From CAZLHO01 sp964559455 (GTDB lineage: Bacteria > Krumholzibacteriota > Krumholzibacteriia > LZORAL124-64-63), in assembly GCA_964559455.1 (NCBI GenBank), contig CAZLHO010000033.1, positions 1-32,413 of the forward strand: a DNA stretch of 32,413 nucleotides. The letters run 5' to 3'. The stretch's first letter is position 1, and each line of letters begins with the position of its first letter. Below are positions 1-7,572 of this stretch, one piece after another. Below the pieces are notes generated by a model, which was given only the letters and a program-made list of their open reading frames with translations, was not told the origin of the DNA and did no database searches. Position numbers and translations under genes: made by a program.

Positions 1-288
1 CCCGAGGGGGCGCTGGAGATCAGGATGCTGCCCATCGACTGGACCTTCTGGTGCTACAAGTGCGGCGGCATGATCAGCATGCGCACCTGCCCCCACGGCA
101 AGGAGGACCGCCTCTTCCTGAGCGGCACCGCCCTGCGCAAGGGACTGAGCGAGGGCGCCGAGATCCCCGCCGAGTTCTCCCGCCCCGAGGTGCTGGCGAT
201 CCTGCGCGAGTACTACGCCGGCCTGAGCGACGAGGACAACGTCGAGGTGAAGCTGCACAGCAAGGCCACGGGCGACGGCAAGAAGTAG
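1..288 (+). CDS. sat: ATP sulfurylase (sulfate adenylyltransferase), C-terminal end, 5' truncated by window
   Basis: The frame is open from base 1 and ends with TAG at 286-288, giving 95 visible residues of a protein whose start lies outside the window. The visible part carries the C-terminal signature of the single-domain ATP sulfurylases: WCYKCGGM, then TCPHGKEDRLFLSGT and EFSRPEVLAIL. In the family this region follows the nucleotide-binding core, and the Cys-x-x-Cys...Cys-Pro-His residues form a metal-site-like element. The enzyme makes adenylylsulfate and pyrophosphate from sulfate and ATP, or runs in reverse. Whether the pathway is assimilatory or dissimilatory cannot be judged from this fragment. 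An internal ATG at 25 is not the real start, because homology continues upstream of it. Confidence 0.9.
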   Translation, partial: PEGALEIRMLPIDWTFWCYKCGGMISMRTCPHGKEDRLFLSGTALRKGLSEGAEIPAEFSRPEVLAILREYYAGLSDEDNVEVKLHSKATGDGKK

Positions 289-310
289 CGCGCTTCCGGA
301 TGCGAAAGCG

Positions 311-338
311 AAGGCCCGGGGCGGATGCCCCGGGCCTT
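311..338. terminator. Perfect 12-bp hairpin between convergent genes
   Basis: Arms 311-322 and 327-338 are exact inverted repeats around a 4-base loop (GGAT). It lies 23 bases after the sat stop and between convergent genes, so it probably ends transcription from both sides. There is no long T-run on either side beyond the TT/AA ends of the stem. Confidence 0.6.
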
Positions 339-402
339 CGTCCATCTCGGCGTGCGCCGGAGTGTGCGCTCACGGCCGCGGCGCAGTCCTCGACGTCGCA
401 TG

Positions 403-624
403 CTAGCGGAACAGGTTCTTCACCGCGCCGAAGCTGCCGAACTCGTTGTCCGTGACGGCCGTCACCGGCGTGATGACGGCGGCCGAGTCGTTCTCGAACT
501 CGCCGTCGGTGATGAACGTGCCTTGTTCCAGGCCCGTTTCGGCGTTTGTCCAGGTCCACAGGAGGCCTGCCCGGGCCGGGCCGCAAACCGCGAGCAGAGC
601 GAGAATCGACAGCATGGTCTTCAT
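403..624 (-). CDS. Small exported protein of unknown function (73 aa)
   Basis: This is a 73-residue protein. Its N-terminus is a clear Sec signal (MKTMLSILALLAVC, cleavage likely after ARA near residue 19), followed by about 54 residues that are acidic, rich in Thr, Glu and Phe, and without cysteine. The start ATG at 624-622 has GGGAGT a few bases upstream on the minus strand. I do not recognise the mature part; the run GTFITDGEFENDSAAVITP looks like a short beta-rich extracellular peptide. It stands alone, facing sat across a hairpin and separated from the OmpA gene upstream by that gene's terminators, so it is probably monocistronic. The signal peptide makes it a credible gene despite its length. 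Confidence 0.6.
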   Translation of the reverse strand: MKTMLSILALLAVCGPARAGLLWTWTNAETGLEQGTFITDGEFENDSAAVITPVTAVTDNEFGSFGAVKNLFR

Positions 625-794
625 GGGACTCCCGGTAGGTGTTCGAGTGGACGAACCATCGCGACCCGCCGGGCGGACGACTTGACCGCCCTGCCAGCCT
701 TCGCATCATCGAGGGACCATGTGATTCTGTTGTATTGACAGCACGTTTTCGACAAAAGCGGATCGAGGAAGAATATCGGGGCCCGATTCTCGCT
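625..794. other. Intergenic stretch upstream of the small exported protein gene
   Basis: These 170 bases separate the small exported protein from the OmpA terminators. The part 721-778 is much more AT-rich than its surroundings and is the likely promoter area for the minus-strand gene. I could not pick a convincing minus-strand -35/-10 pair. A TTGACA at 735-740 on the plus strand has no -10 partner and no plus-strand gene. Confidence 0.35.
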
Positions 795-857
795 CCCGCC
801 CCGCGAACGCCGGGGCGGGAAAAGGAACAGGCCCCGCCTCATGGGAAGCGGGGCCTG
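795..857 (-). terminator. Tandem hairpins ending the OmpA transcript
   Basis: On the minus strand the first hairpin has 10-bp arms at 857-848 and 837-828 and is followed directly by TTCCTTTTCC, a good intrinsic terminator tail. A second perfect 9-bp hairpin (819-811 with 803-795) follows. Both lie just past the OmpA stop codon at 900-898. Confidence 0.75.
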
Positions 858-897
858 CCTTCGATCAGGGGGGCGGCGCGCGCCCCGCCCCCGTCGG

Positions 898-2283
898 CTA
901 CTTCTCCATCATCTTCTTGTGGATGATGACCTTCTTGATCTCCTCGGCGTTCAGCACCTTGAACTCGACGCGGCGGTTCTCGGCGCGGCCCGCGACGGTG
1001 GCGTTGTCGGCGATGGGCTGGCTCTCGCCGTAGCCCTTCACCGAGTACTGGCCGACCCGGATGTCGGGCTGCTGCTTCTTCACGTAGTCGAAGACGGCCG
1101 CGGCCCGCTCCTCGCTGAGGCGCTGGTTGAAGGCCTCGGAGCCGCTGCTGTCGGTGTGGCCGCCGATCTCCACGCGGAGGTCGGGCCAGTGGACCAGGGT
1201 CTCGGCGATCTCGTCCAGGACGGCGTTCGACTCGGCCGACAACTCGGCGGTGCCCGAGGCGAAGCGAACCTGCGAGGTCCGGATCATGCCGGTGTCCAGC
1301 AGCTCGGTCTCGACCTCGCTGATCTCGATCGGGCAGCCCTGCTCGTCCACCTTCAGGTGGCTGGGGGTGTCCGCGCACTGGTCGAAGCCGTCGAAGACGC
1401 CGTCGCCGTCGCTGTCCAGGGGGCAGCCGCGCTCGTCGACGACCGCGCCCTCGGGGGTCTCGCCGCAGGCGTCGGCGTAATCGAAGACGCCGTCGCCGTC
1501 GCTGTCCAAGGGGCAGCCGCGCTCGTCGATCGGGGCGCCGGCCGGCGTGTCGGCGCAGGCGTCGTAGAGATCGATCACGCCGTCGCCGTCGCTGTCCAGC
1601 GCGCAGCCGGACAGGTCGACGGGGGCGCCGGCCGGGGTCTCGGGGCAGCGGTCGAGACGGTTGCGGACGCCGTCGCCGTCATCGTCCCCGGCCTGCCGGC
1701 CGAAGGTGAACTGGACGCCGGCGGTCGCCAGCAGGTTGTGCGTCCAGTCGTCGTCGTTGGGGAAGTCGCGGGTCAGGTCGGTGTACACGTCCCGCACCTC
1801 GAGGCGCAGGTCGATGCGGCGGGCGCTGTGTCCGCTCAGGAGGATCTTCAGGCCGGCGGCGCCCTCCCAGCCCTGGAAGACGTGCTCGTCGCCGACCACG
1901 GTGTTGCCGTCGCTGGAATAGTCCAGCTGGGACCAGCCGCCGGCCAGGTAGGGGTTGATGCGGCCGTTGGGGAGCAGGTTCAGCACGAGGTCCAGGCCCA
2001 GGTGCTGGACGTCGGTGTCGAAGGCCGGGTCGGCGTCCGTCTCGGTGGACGTGAAGCCGTAGGTTCCCTCGATGCCCAGCCATGGCCGCAGCAGGAAGGC
2101 GGCCCGCCCGCCCAGGATGAGGTTGTCGGCCAGACCGACGTCGTCGGACCAGATGGTGCTGCCGACGTAGGGGCCGACCTGGAACCAGGGCATCAGGTCG
2201 GTGCGTTCGAGCTCCGCGGCCGAGGCCGTGAGCGCCAACAGCAGGATCGTCAGGGTCAACAGATGCGGTACTGTCGACTTCAT
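898..2283 (-). CDS. OmpA-family outer membrane protein with four TSP type 3 repeats
   Basis: The 461-residue protein is built from a signal peptide (about 1-22), a beta-barrel-like region (about 25-195), four 30-residue thrombospondin type 3 calcium-binding repeats (about 200-319, each with DxDGDGV and two Cys), and a C-terminal OmpA peptidoglycan-binding domain (about 325-445). That domain has GGHTDSSGS and LSEERAAAV, holding the Asp and Arg that bind diaminopimelate in this family. It probably tethers the outer membrane to the cell wall. I chose ATG 2283-2281: AGGAGG at 2295-2290 sits six bases before it, whereas the ATG at 2289 directly abuts that ribosome site. A terminator pair follows. 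Confidence in the family is high; whether it also forms a pore is not known. Confidence 0.93.
   Translation of the reverse strand: MKSTVPHLLTLTILLLALTASAAELERTDLMPWFQVGPYVGSTIWSDDVGLADNLILGGRAAFLLRPWLGIEGTYGFTSTETDADPAFDTDVQHLGLDLVLNLLPNGRINPYLAGGWSQLDYSSDGNTVVGDEHVFQGWEGAAGLKILLSGHSARRIDLRLEVRDVYTDLTRDFPNDDDWTHNLLATAGVQFTFGRQAGDDDGDGVRNRLDRCPETPAGAPVDLSGCALDSDGDGVIDLYDACADTPAGAPIDERGCPLDSDGDGVFDYADACGETPEGAVVDERGCPLDSDGDGVFDGFDQCADTPSHLKVDEQGCPIEISEVETELLDTGMIRTSQVRFASGTAELSAESNAVLDEIAETLVHWPDLRVEIGGHTDSSGSEAFNQRLSEERAAAVFDYVKKQQPDIRVGQYSVKGYGESQPIADNATVAGRAENRRVEFKVLNAEEIKKVIIHKKMMEK
1327..1686 (-). repeat. Four tandem 90-bp units encoding TSP type 3 repeats
   Basis: Four in-frame units of exactly 90 bases (30 codons) lie inside the OmpA gene; the shared core CGCCGTCGCCGTC recurs every 90 bases (about 1399, 1489, 1579 and 1669). 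Two units share a nearly identical stretch at 1391-1439 and 1481-1529, suggesting recent duplication or conversion. This is a coding repeat, not a CRISPR array. Confidence 0.9.
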
Positions 2284-2372
2284 AATCATCCTCCTTTGGG
2301 AATGAACATCGCGGAGCGGGCGATCGGTCCGCGGCGGGCATACAGTTCAGCAATTTAACGCCACACGGGAGA

Positions 2373-2398
2373 GATCGCCCGGTTTTCGGGGGGCGATC
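2373..2398 (-). terminator. Hairpin overlapping the stop codon of the beta-helix gene
   Basis: Eight-base arms at 2398-2391 and 2380-2373 pair perfectly around a 10-base loop. The stem includes most of the TGA stop (2399-2397). On the minus strand it is followed by TCTCCC, a weak tail, so it may act as a terminator or as a 3'-end stabiliser. Confidence 0.45.
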
Positions 2399-3446
2399 AG
2401 CGAACCCCGGGTCCGCCCCGGGGCTGCGGGCAACCGGGCCGGGGACCGGCGCCCGCGATCAGGCAGGGCGAGTCGGCGGCCAGGCCGGCCGCGGGGTCCC
2501 GCGGGTCGCAGAGGCGAGGATCCTCGATGCGGTTGCCGTCGGTCCAGAAGCGCAGCCAGTCGCCCACCAGATCCTCCTCGTTCTCCCAGAAGACGTTCCC
2601 CTCCAGGCGGAAGGAAGGCGTCTCGGCGATCACCGCCGGGCCGGTGTCGTTGTAGGCGAAGATGTTCTTCGCGACGACGACCTCGGCGTCCAGGTAGGCG
2701 CGGATGCAGGTGGCACCCCGGGCGCCGTGGCTGGTGCGGTTGCCCACGAAGGTGTTGCCCAGGATCTCGGCGTGGGTCGCCGGCCGGCAGGCGTGGACGG
2801 CGCCGCCGGTGAAGGAGCGGTTGTCGACGAAGACGTTGCCTTCGACGACGATCCAGCCGCGGTTGACGCCGACGCAGGCCGAGCGCAGCGTGCTCTCGTT
2901 CTCCCGGAAGACATTGTTCGCGATGCGGGCCCGCGACGAGACGACGACCACGATGGCCGCGGCTTCCGGGGCCCGGTTGCCGACGAAGAGGTTGTCGTGG
3001 ATGTGCGCCGACGAGAAGTACTGCACCGTGATCCCGGCCCCGGAGTGCTCCACGACGTTGCCGCTGAAGACGTTGTCGCGGATCTCGACATGGCTGTTCC
3101 CGTAGAGCATCATGCCGCCCGCGAACTGGCCGCCGCCGCCGCGGATGGTGAAGCCCTCGACCACCGTGCCCTCGGGGCAGCCCACGCAGTCCAGCCCTCG
3201 GCCCCCCTCGGCGTCCAGGATCGTCGCCGCGGCGCCGTCCCGGCTCGACAGGTGGACCCGCGGCCCGAGGCGCAGGTTCTCGCAGTAATAGCCCGGCAGG
3301 GCGAGGACGGTGTCGCCGGGGGCGGCCGCGTCGACGCCGGCCTGCAGGGTCCGCACGTCGCCGCCGCCGTCGGGATCGACGACGATCGTCCCCGCGGCCG
3401 CGGGGGCGGCGAGCAGCAGCAGCAGGGCGATTCCGGATCTCTTCAA
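2397..3446 (-). CDS. Exported right-handed parallel beta-helix protein
   Basis: The 349-residue protein starts with a signal peptide (KRSGIALLLLLAAPAAAG) and continues as about 300 residues of short repeated turns such as IRDNVFSGN, IHDNLFVGN, IANNVFREN and ILGNTFVGN. These are typical PbH1 rungs of right-handed parallel beta-helix proteins. The early segment TLQAGVDAAAPGDTVLALPG is the usual entry to such domains. Family members are often polysaccharide lyases or adhesion proteins, but no catalytic set can be assigned here. The start is TTG at 3446-3444, with GGAGG seven bases upstream at 3458-3454; there is no better ATG. It lies 19 bases downstream of the SpmA/B-like gene and is probably cotranscribed with it. 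Confidence 0.85.
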   Translation of the reverse strand: MKRSGIALLLLLAAPAAAGTIVVDPDGGGDVRTLQAGVDAAAPGDTVLALPGYYCENLRLGPRVHLSSRDGAAATILDAEGGRGLDCVGCPEGTVVEGFTIRGGGGQFAGGMMLYGNSHVEIRDNVFSGNVVEHSGAGITVQYFSSAHIHDNLFVGNRAPEAAAIVVVVSSRARIANNVFRENESTLRSACVGVNRGWIVVEGNVFVDNRSFTGGAVHACRPATHAEILGNTFVGNRTSHGARGATCIRAYLDAEVVVAKNIFAYNDTGPAVIAETPSFRLEGNVFWENEEDLVGDWLRFWTDGNRIEDPRLCDPRDPAAGLAADSPCLIAGAGPRPGCPQPRGGPGVR

Positions 3447-3465
3447 GGCAAGTCCTCCCGGCCGA

Positions 3466-4698
3466 TCAACCGAAGAACAGGTAGCAGACCAGGATCGCCG
3501 CCACGATGCCTGCCGCGTCGGCGGCCAGCCCGCAGGCCAGGGCGTGACGGGTGCGGCGCACGCCCACGGCGCCGAAGTAGACGGCCAGCACGTAGAAGGT
3601 CGTCTCGGTGCTGCCCTGCATCACGCTGGCCAGGCGGCCGGCGAAGGAGTCGGCGCCGAAGTTCTGCATCGTCTCGACCATCATGCCGCGCGCGCCGCTG
3701 CCGCTGAGCGGCTTCATCAGGGCCGTCGGCAGGCCGTCGACCCAGCGCGTGTCCAGGCCCAGGGCGCCGGCGCCGGCCCGCACCCCGTCCAGCAGCAGAT
3801 CCAGGGCTCCGCTGGCGCGCAGCAGCGCGATCGCCGCCAGCATGGCCACCAGGTAGGGGATGATCGTCACCGCGGTCTTGAAGCCGTCCTTCGCGCCGTC
3901 GACGAAGGTCTCGTACAACGGCACCCGCCGCCGCGCGGCCAGGGCCAGGAAGGCCACGACCACCGTCAGGATCAGGAAGTTGGCCAGCAGTGACGACTGC
4001 CGCTCGACGGCGGCCTCGTCCAGGTTCGCGAAGTACAGCACGAGTCCGGCCACCGCGGCGGTCATCGCGCCCAGGTAGGCCAGGACGACCGGATCGAGCA
4101 GGCGCAGGCGCTGCACCAGGCCCGTCACCAGCAGGCCGGCCAGCGTGCTGCAGTAGGTGGCGATCAGCACGGGCAGGAAGATGTCCGTGGGGTCGGCGGC
4201 GCCCAGCTGCGCGCGGAAGGTGAAGATGGTCACCGGGATCAGCGTGACCGCCGACGTGTTGATCACCAGAAACAGGATCTGGTCGTCGCTGGCGCGGTCG
4301 GGGTCGGGGTTCAGGGTCTGCAGCTCGCGCATCGCCTTCAGCCCGAGCGGCGTGGCCGCGTTGTCCAGGCCCAGCATGTTCGCCGCCATGTTCATGACGA
4401 TCGCGCCGCGGGCGGGATGGTCGGCCGGCACGCCGGGGAAGAGCCGCCTGAAGAGGGGCCCGAAGGCGCGCGCCAGCAGGTCGACGGCGCCGCCCTTCTC
4501 GCCCACGCGCATGATCCCCAGCCACAGGCACATCACGCCGGTCAGGCCCAGCGCGATCTCGAAGCCCGTCTTCGCCGCGGCGAAGAGGGCGGCCACCATG
4601 TCGGCGAAGACCTCGGGGCGGCCCAGGAAGAAGGCCTGGACCAGGGCGGCCAGGAAGGCCGCGAAGAAGAACGCGCCCCAGATGCGGTTGAGCAGCAT
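3466..4698 (-). CDS. Fused SpmA/SpmB-type nucleoside recognition (Gate) domain membrane protein
   Basis: The 410-residue polytopic membrane protein has two related halves. The first (about 10-190) contains GAIVMNMAANMLGLDNAATP, the SpmA signature. The second (about 265-410) contains TALMKPLSGSGARGMMVE and MQGSTETTFYVLAVYFG, the SpmB signature. In Bacillus the two are separate spore maturation proteins; fused versions occur in many non-sporulating Gram-negatives, where the role is unclear (possibly transport). I chose ATG 4698-4696 because it matches the usual SpmA N-terminus, has AAGGGA upstream, and a candidate promoter at 4751-4722 lies just ahead. The 20-codon longer frame from 4758 would start upstream of that promoter. 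Confidence 0.88.
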   Translation of the reverse strand: MLLNRIWGAFFFAAFLAALVQAFFLGRPEVFADMVAALFAAAKTGFEIALGLTGVMCLWLGIMRVGEKGGAVDLLARAFGPLFRRLFPGVPADHPARGAIVMNMAANMLGLDNAATPLGLKAMRELQTLNPDPDRASDDQILFLVINTSAVTLIPVTIFTFRAQLGAADPTDIFLPVLIATYCSTLAGLLVTGLVQRLRLLDPVVLAYLGAMTAAVAGLVLYFANLDEAAVERQSSLLANFLILTVVVAFLALAARRRVPLYETFVDGAKDGFKTAVTIIPYLVAMLAAIALLRASGALDLLLDGVRAGAGALGLDTRWVDGLPTALMKPLSGSGARGMMVETMQNFGADSFAGRLASVMQGSTETTFYVLAVYFGAVGVRRTRHALACGLAADAAGIVAAILVCYLFFG

Positions 4699-4721
4699 GC
4701 GCCGTCCCTTCGTTGGGAGCG

Positions 4722-4751
4722 AGCATAGGCGACGGGAGGGCGGGTTGTCAT
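4722..4751 (-). promoter_or_regulatory. Candidate sigma-70-type promoter for the SpmA/B-like and beta-helix genes
   Basis: On the minus strand ATGACA (4751-4746) and TATGCT (4727-4722) are 18 bases apart, matching 5 of 6 and 4 of 6 consensus positions. The expected start point leaves a short leader before the ATG at 4698. Confidence 0.42.
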
Positions 4752-4770
4752 GGGGCATTCCGCTAAGGGG

Positions 4771-4799
4771 TTCGCGGCGCGGCGACCTTCTGGTAGATT
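4771..4799 (+). promoter_or_regulatory. Weak candidate promoter for the DUF2797-to-folK unit
   Basis: TTCGCG (4771-4776) and TAGATT (4794-4799) are separated by 17 bases, 42 bases before the DUF2797 start. The -35 match is poor; it is listed because the divergent gap must hold a plus-strand promoter and this is the best pair seen. Confidence 0.25.
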
Positions 4800-4841
4800 G
4801 GAGGCCGTGCGACGCCGCACCCTCACGATCCGGGAGTCACC

Positions 4842-5681
4842 ATGCGAACCCTCTGGACCGGCACCCTGCGCAAGATGCGGGTCGCCCCCGGCGACCCGGT
4901 GGCCTACCGCCTGGCCGACGGCGGTCACGACCCGGCAGCCCGCGCGCCCGACCTGCCGCTGAACGGGCTGATCGGCCGGCGGCTGGTCCTGCGCCACACC
5001 GGCGACATCAACTGCACGGCCTGCGGCCGCGCGATCAAGAAGACCTTCGGCCAGGGCTATTGCTATCCCTGCTCGCAGAGCCTGGCCGAGGCAGACATCT
5101 GCATCGTCCGGCCCGAGCTCTGCCACTACTTCGACGCGGCGAACCCCTGCCGCGACGAGGACTTCGCCCAGGCGCACTGCTTCCGGCCGCACGTGCTCTA
5201 CGTGGCCCTGACCTCGGGCTTCAAGGTGGGCATCACCCGCCGCGAGAACATCCCGACGCGCTGGATCGACCAGGGCGCGGTGGCCGCCGTCCCGCTGGCC
5301 GAGCTGCCCAGCCGCCGCGAGGTGGGCCTGGTCGAGCACGAGCTGTCGCAGAGCTTCAACGACAAGACTCACTGGATGCGCATGCTGAAGGAGTCGCGGC
5401 CCGACGGGGACGTCGAGGAGGCCGCCGCGCGCGTGCTGGCGGCCCTGGCCGGGATGGGCGTCGCCGGGGTGCTGCCGGCCGCGGAGCGGATCGTCCACGA
5501 GTTCCGCTACCCGGTGCGGACCCACCCGGCCAAGGTGCGCAGCTTCAACCTGGACAAGGATCCGGAGGCCGCCGGCGAGCTGCTGGGCATCAAGGGGCAG
5601 TACCTGATCTTCGACGCGGCCGTGATCAACCTGCGCAAGTACGCGGGCTACCGCGCCGAGCTGCTGGAGGCCGGGGCGTGA
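4842..5681 (+). CDS. DUF2797 family protein with zinc-ribbon-like cysteines
   Basis: The 279-residue protein is recognisable as DUF2797. It has HTGDINCTACGR (C58, C61), GYCYPC (C74, C77), further Cys in ADICIVRPELCHY and CRDEDF, and then VALTSGFKVGITRRENIPTR (K128 onward) and WIDQGA. The cysteines look like zinc ribbons; the KVGITR segment resembles the start of a GIY-YIG-like fold. The biochemical role of the family is not established to my knowledge. The start ATG has GGGAG five bases upstream. The gene opens a run of seven plus-strand genes and its stop overlaps the GTG of the SLC13 transporter by four bases (GTGA), so the two are probably translationally coupled. Confidence 0.85.
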   Translation: MRTLWTGTLRKMRVAPGDPVAYRLADGGHDPAARAPDLPLNGLIGRRLVLRHTGDINCTACGRAIKKTFGQGYCYPCSQSLAEADICIVRPELCHYFDAANPCRDEDFAQAHCFRPHVLYVALTSGFKVGITRRENIPTRWIDQGAVAAVPLAELPSRREVGLVEHELSQSFNDKTHWMRMLKESRPDGDVEEAAARVLAALAGMGVAGVLPAAERIVHEFRYPVRTHPAKVRSFNLDKDPEAAGELLGIKGQYLIFDAAVINLRKYAGYRAELLEAGA

Positions 5682-7237
5682 ACGGGCCCGCGGCGATCCC
5701 GCCGACCGGCCGCGCCCTGCGCGTCGGGCTGCCGCTGGGACCGCTGCTGGCCGTGGCCCTGCTCCTCTTCGGGGACCTCGATCCGGCCCGCCCGGCGGCG
5801 ACGGCGATGGCCGCGGTCGCCCTGTGGATGGCCGCCTGGTGGATCACCGAGGCCGTGCCCCTGGCCGTGACCGCCCTGCTGCCGGTCGTCTGCTACCCCC
5901 TGCTGGGCGTGATGTCGGGCCGCGACGTGGCGCCGGTCTACTTCAACAGCATCATCTTCCTCTTCCTGGGCGGCTTCCTCGTCGCCCTGGCCATGGAGCG
6001 CTGGAACCTGCACCGGCGCATCGCGCTGGCGGTGATCCTGCTCGTCGGCGGTCACGCCCGCGGCACGCTGCTGGGCTTCATGGCGGCCGGCGCCTTCCTG
6101 TCGATGTGGATCAGCAACACGGCCACGGCCATGATGATGGTGCCGATCGCGCTGGCGGTGATCCGGCGCGTCGAGGAGCGCGAGTCCGACCCGGCCGCCG
6201 CCCGCCGCTTCGCCGTGGCGCTGCTGCTGGGCGTGGCCTACGGCTGCTCGGCGGGAGGGCTGGCCACGCTCATCGGCACGCCGCCGAACCCGCTGCTGGC
6301 CAGCAACCTGCAGATCCTCTATCCCGAGGCCCCGGCCCTGAACTTCGCCGGCTGGATCGTGGTGGGCCTGCCGCTGTCGATCCTGATGCTGCTGACGGCC
6401 TGGCTGGTGCTGGGCGCGCTCTTCCGCCTGGGCGAGCTGCGGCGCCTGGTCGACCGCGAGGTGATCCGCAGCGAGCGCGACGAACTGGGGCCGATGAGCT
6501 TCGCCGAGAAGGCGGTGCTGGTCGACTTCGCGCTGCTGGCCCTGCTCTGGCTGACGCGGGTGGGGGTGTCGATCGGGAGCCTGCGGTTGCCCGGCTGGTC
6601 GGCGCTGCTGCCCCACGGCGCCTGGGTCGACGACGGGACCGTGGCCCTGGCTCTGGCCCTGCCCCTGTTCATGCTGCCGAGCCGGAGCGGGCACGGCGAG
6701 CGCCTGATGGACTGGCCGACGGCGCGGCGGCTGCCTTGGGGCATCGTGCTGCTCTTCGGCGGCGGCTTCGCCCTGGCCCGCGGCTTCATGGTGTCCGGCC
6801 TGGGGGCCTGGCTGGGCGAACGCCTGACCGGCCTGGGCGCGCTGCCGCCGCTGTTGCTGGTGCTGGCGATCTGCCTGGTCATGACCTTCCTCACCGAGCT
6901 GACCAGCAACACGGCCACGACCCAGATGGCCCTGCCGGTGCTGGCCTCGGTGGCCGCGGCCGTGGGCGTGAACCCGCTGCTGCTGATGGCGCCGGCCACC
7001 TTCTCGGCCTCCTGCGCCTTCATGCTGCCGGTGGCGACCCCGCCGAACGCCATCGTTTTCGGCGCCGAGCGCCTGCGGGTCGCCGACATGGCCCGGGCGG
7101 GACTGCTGCTGAACCTGATCGGGGCCGTCCTGGTGACCTTGTGCGTATACTTCCTGGGCGGCGCGGCCTTCGGCACCGATCTTGGCGCCGTGCCGGACTG
7201 GGCGGCCGCGGGAGCGATCGGGGAGGCGGCGCGGTGA
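5678..7237 (+). CDS. SLC13/DASS family anion (dicarboxylate or sulfate) symporter
   Basis: The 519-residue inner-membrane transporter has the inverted-repeat layout of the divalent anion:sodium symporter family. The first half has MWISNTATAMMM (SNT at 146-148) and GTPPNP (200-205); the second half has TELTSNTATTQM (SNT at 410-412) and ATPPNAIVFG (453-462). The SNT and TPPN motifs form the substrate and sodium sites in the family. The substrate (succinate, citrate or similar dicarboxylates, or sulfate) cannot be told from the motifs. The start is GTG at 5678, overlapping the DUF2797 stop, because the first membrane segment follows soon after. The stop overlaps the next gene's GTG by four bases. 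Confidence 0.92.
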   Translation: MNGPAAIPPTGRALRVGLPLGPLLAVALLLFGDLDPARPAATAMAAVALWMAAWWITEAVPLAVTALLPVVCYPLLGVMSGRDVAPVYFNSIIFLFLGGFLVALAMERWNLHRRIALAVILLVGGHARGTLLGFMAAGAFLSMWISNTATAMMMVPIALAVIRRVEERESDPAAARRFAVALLLGVAYGCSAGGLATLIGTPPNPLLASNLQILYPEAPALNFAGWIVVGLPLSILMLLTAWLVLGALFRLGELRRLVDREVIRSERDELGPMSFAEKAVLVDFALLALLWLTRVGVSIGSLRLPGWSALLPHGAWVDDGTVALALALPLFMLPSRSGHGERLMDWPTARRLPWGIVLLFGGGFALARGFMVSGLGAWLGERLTGLGALPPLLLVLAICLVMTFLTELTSNTATTQMALPVLASVAAAVGVNPLLLMAPATFSASCAFMLPVATPPNAIVFGAERLRVADMARAGLLLNLIGAVLVTLCVYFLGGAAFGTDLGAVPDWAAAGAIGEAAR

Positions 7238-7551
7238 CCGACGAGCGCAAGCAGCGCGAGGATGGCGACGAGGCCGTCCCGATGCCGATCGACGGCGTGC
7301 TCGACCTGCACATGTTCCCGCCCCGCGACGCCAAGGACCTGGTGCGCGACTACGTGGACGCCTGCCTGGAAGCGGGCGTGCTCGAGCTGCGCATCGTCCA
7401 CGGCAAGGGGATCGGCGCGCTGCGCGAGACCGTGCGCGCCGTGCTGGACCGGCATCCCGCCGTGGAATGGTACGGGCATCCGAACGATCCCGGCTCGTGG
7501 GGCGTGACCGCGGTGCTGCTGCGGCCGCCGGCGGCCGGCGACGAAGAGTAG
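7234..7551 (+). CDS. Free-standing Smr domain protein (first of a tandem pair)
   Basis: The 105-residue protein is almost entirely an Smr domain: LDLH at 23-26, the amphipathic segment PPRDAKDLVRDYVDACL, IVHGKGIGALRE (VHGKG at 55-59), and the C-terminal SWGVTAVLLR strand. Smr domains are found alone or at the end of MutS2 and bind or cleave nucleic acids, recently linked to ribosome rescue; for stand-alone versions the role is open. GTG 7234 overlaps the transporter stop (GTGA), with GGGGAGG upstream. A second, more divergent Smr gene follows after 21 bases. Confidence 0.88.
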   Translation: MTDERKQREDGDEAVPMPIDGVLDLHMFPPRDAKDLVRDYVDACLEAGVLELRIVHGKGIGALRETVRAVLDRHPAVEWYGHPNDPGSWGVTAVLLRPPAAGDEE

Positions 7552-7572
7552 AGGCGACAGGGAGAAGAAGGC

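Noticed and set aside
735..763. A plus-strand TTGACA as a promoter
   Set aside because: No -10-like hexamer at 15-19 bases and no plus-strand gene downstream until 4842.
1327..1686. Regular DNA repeats that could suggest a CRISPR array
   Set aside because: The 90-base units are in frame, have no unique spacers, and encode thrombospondin type 3 repeats.
841..2358. A long plus-strand open frame (505 codons) opposite the OmpA gene
   Set aside because: It is the antisense of the OmpA coding region; its Val/Ala/Asp-rich translation is a by-product of high GC at third positions, while the minus strand gives clear domains.
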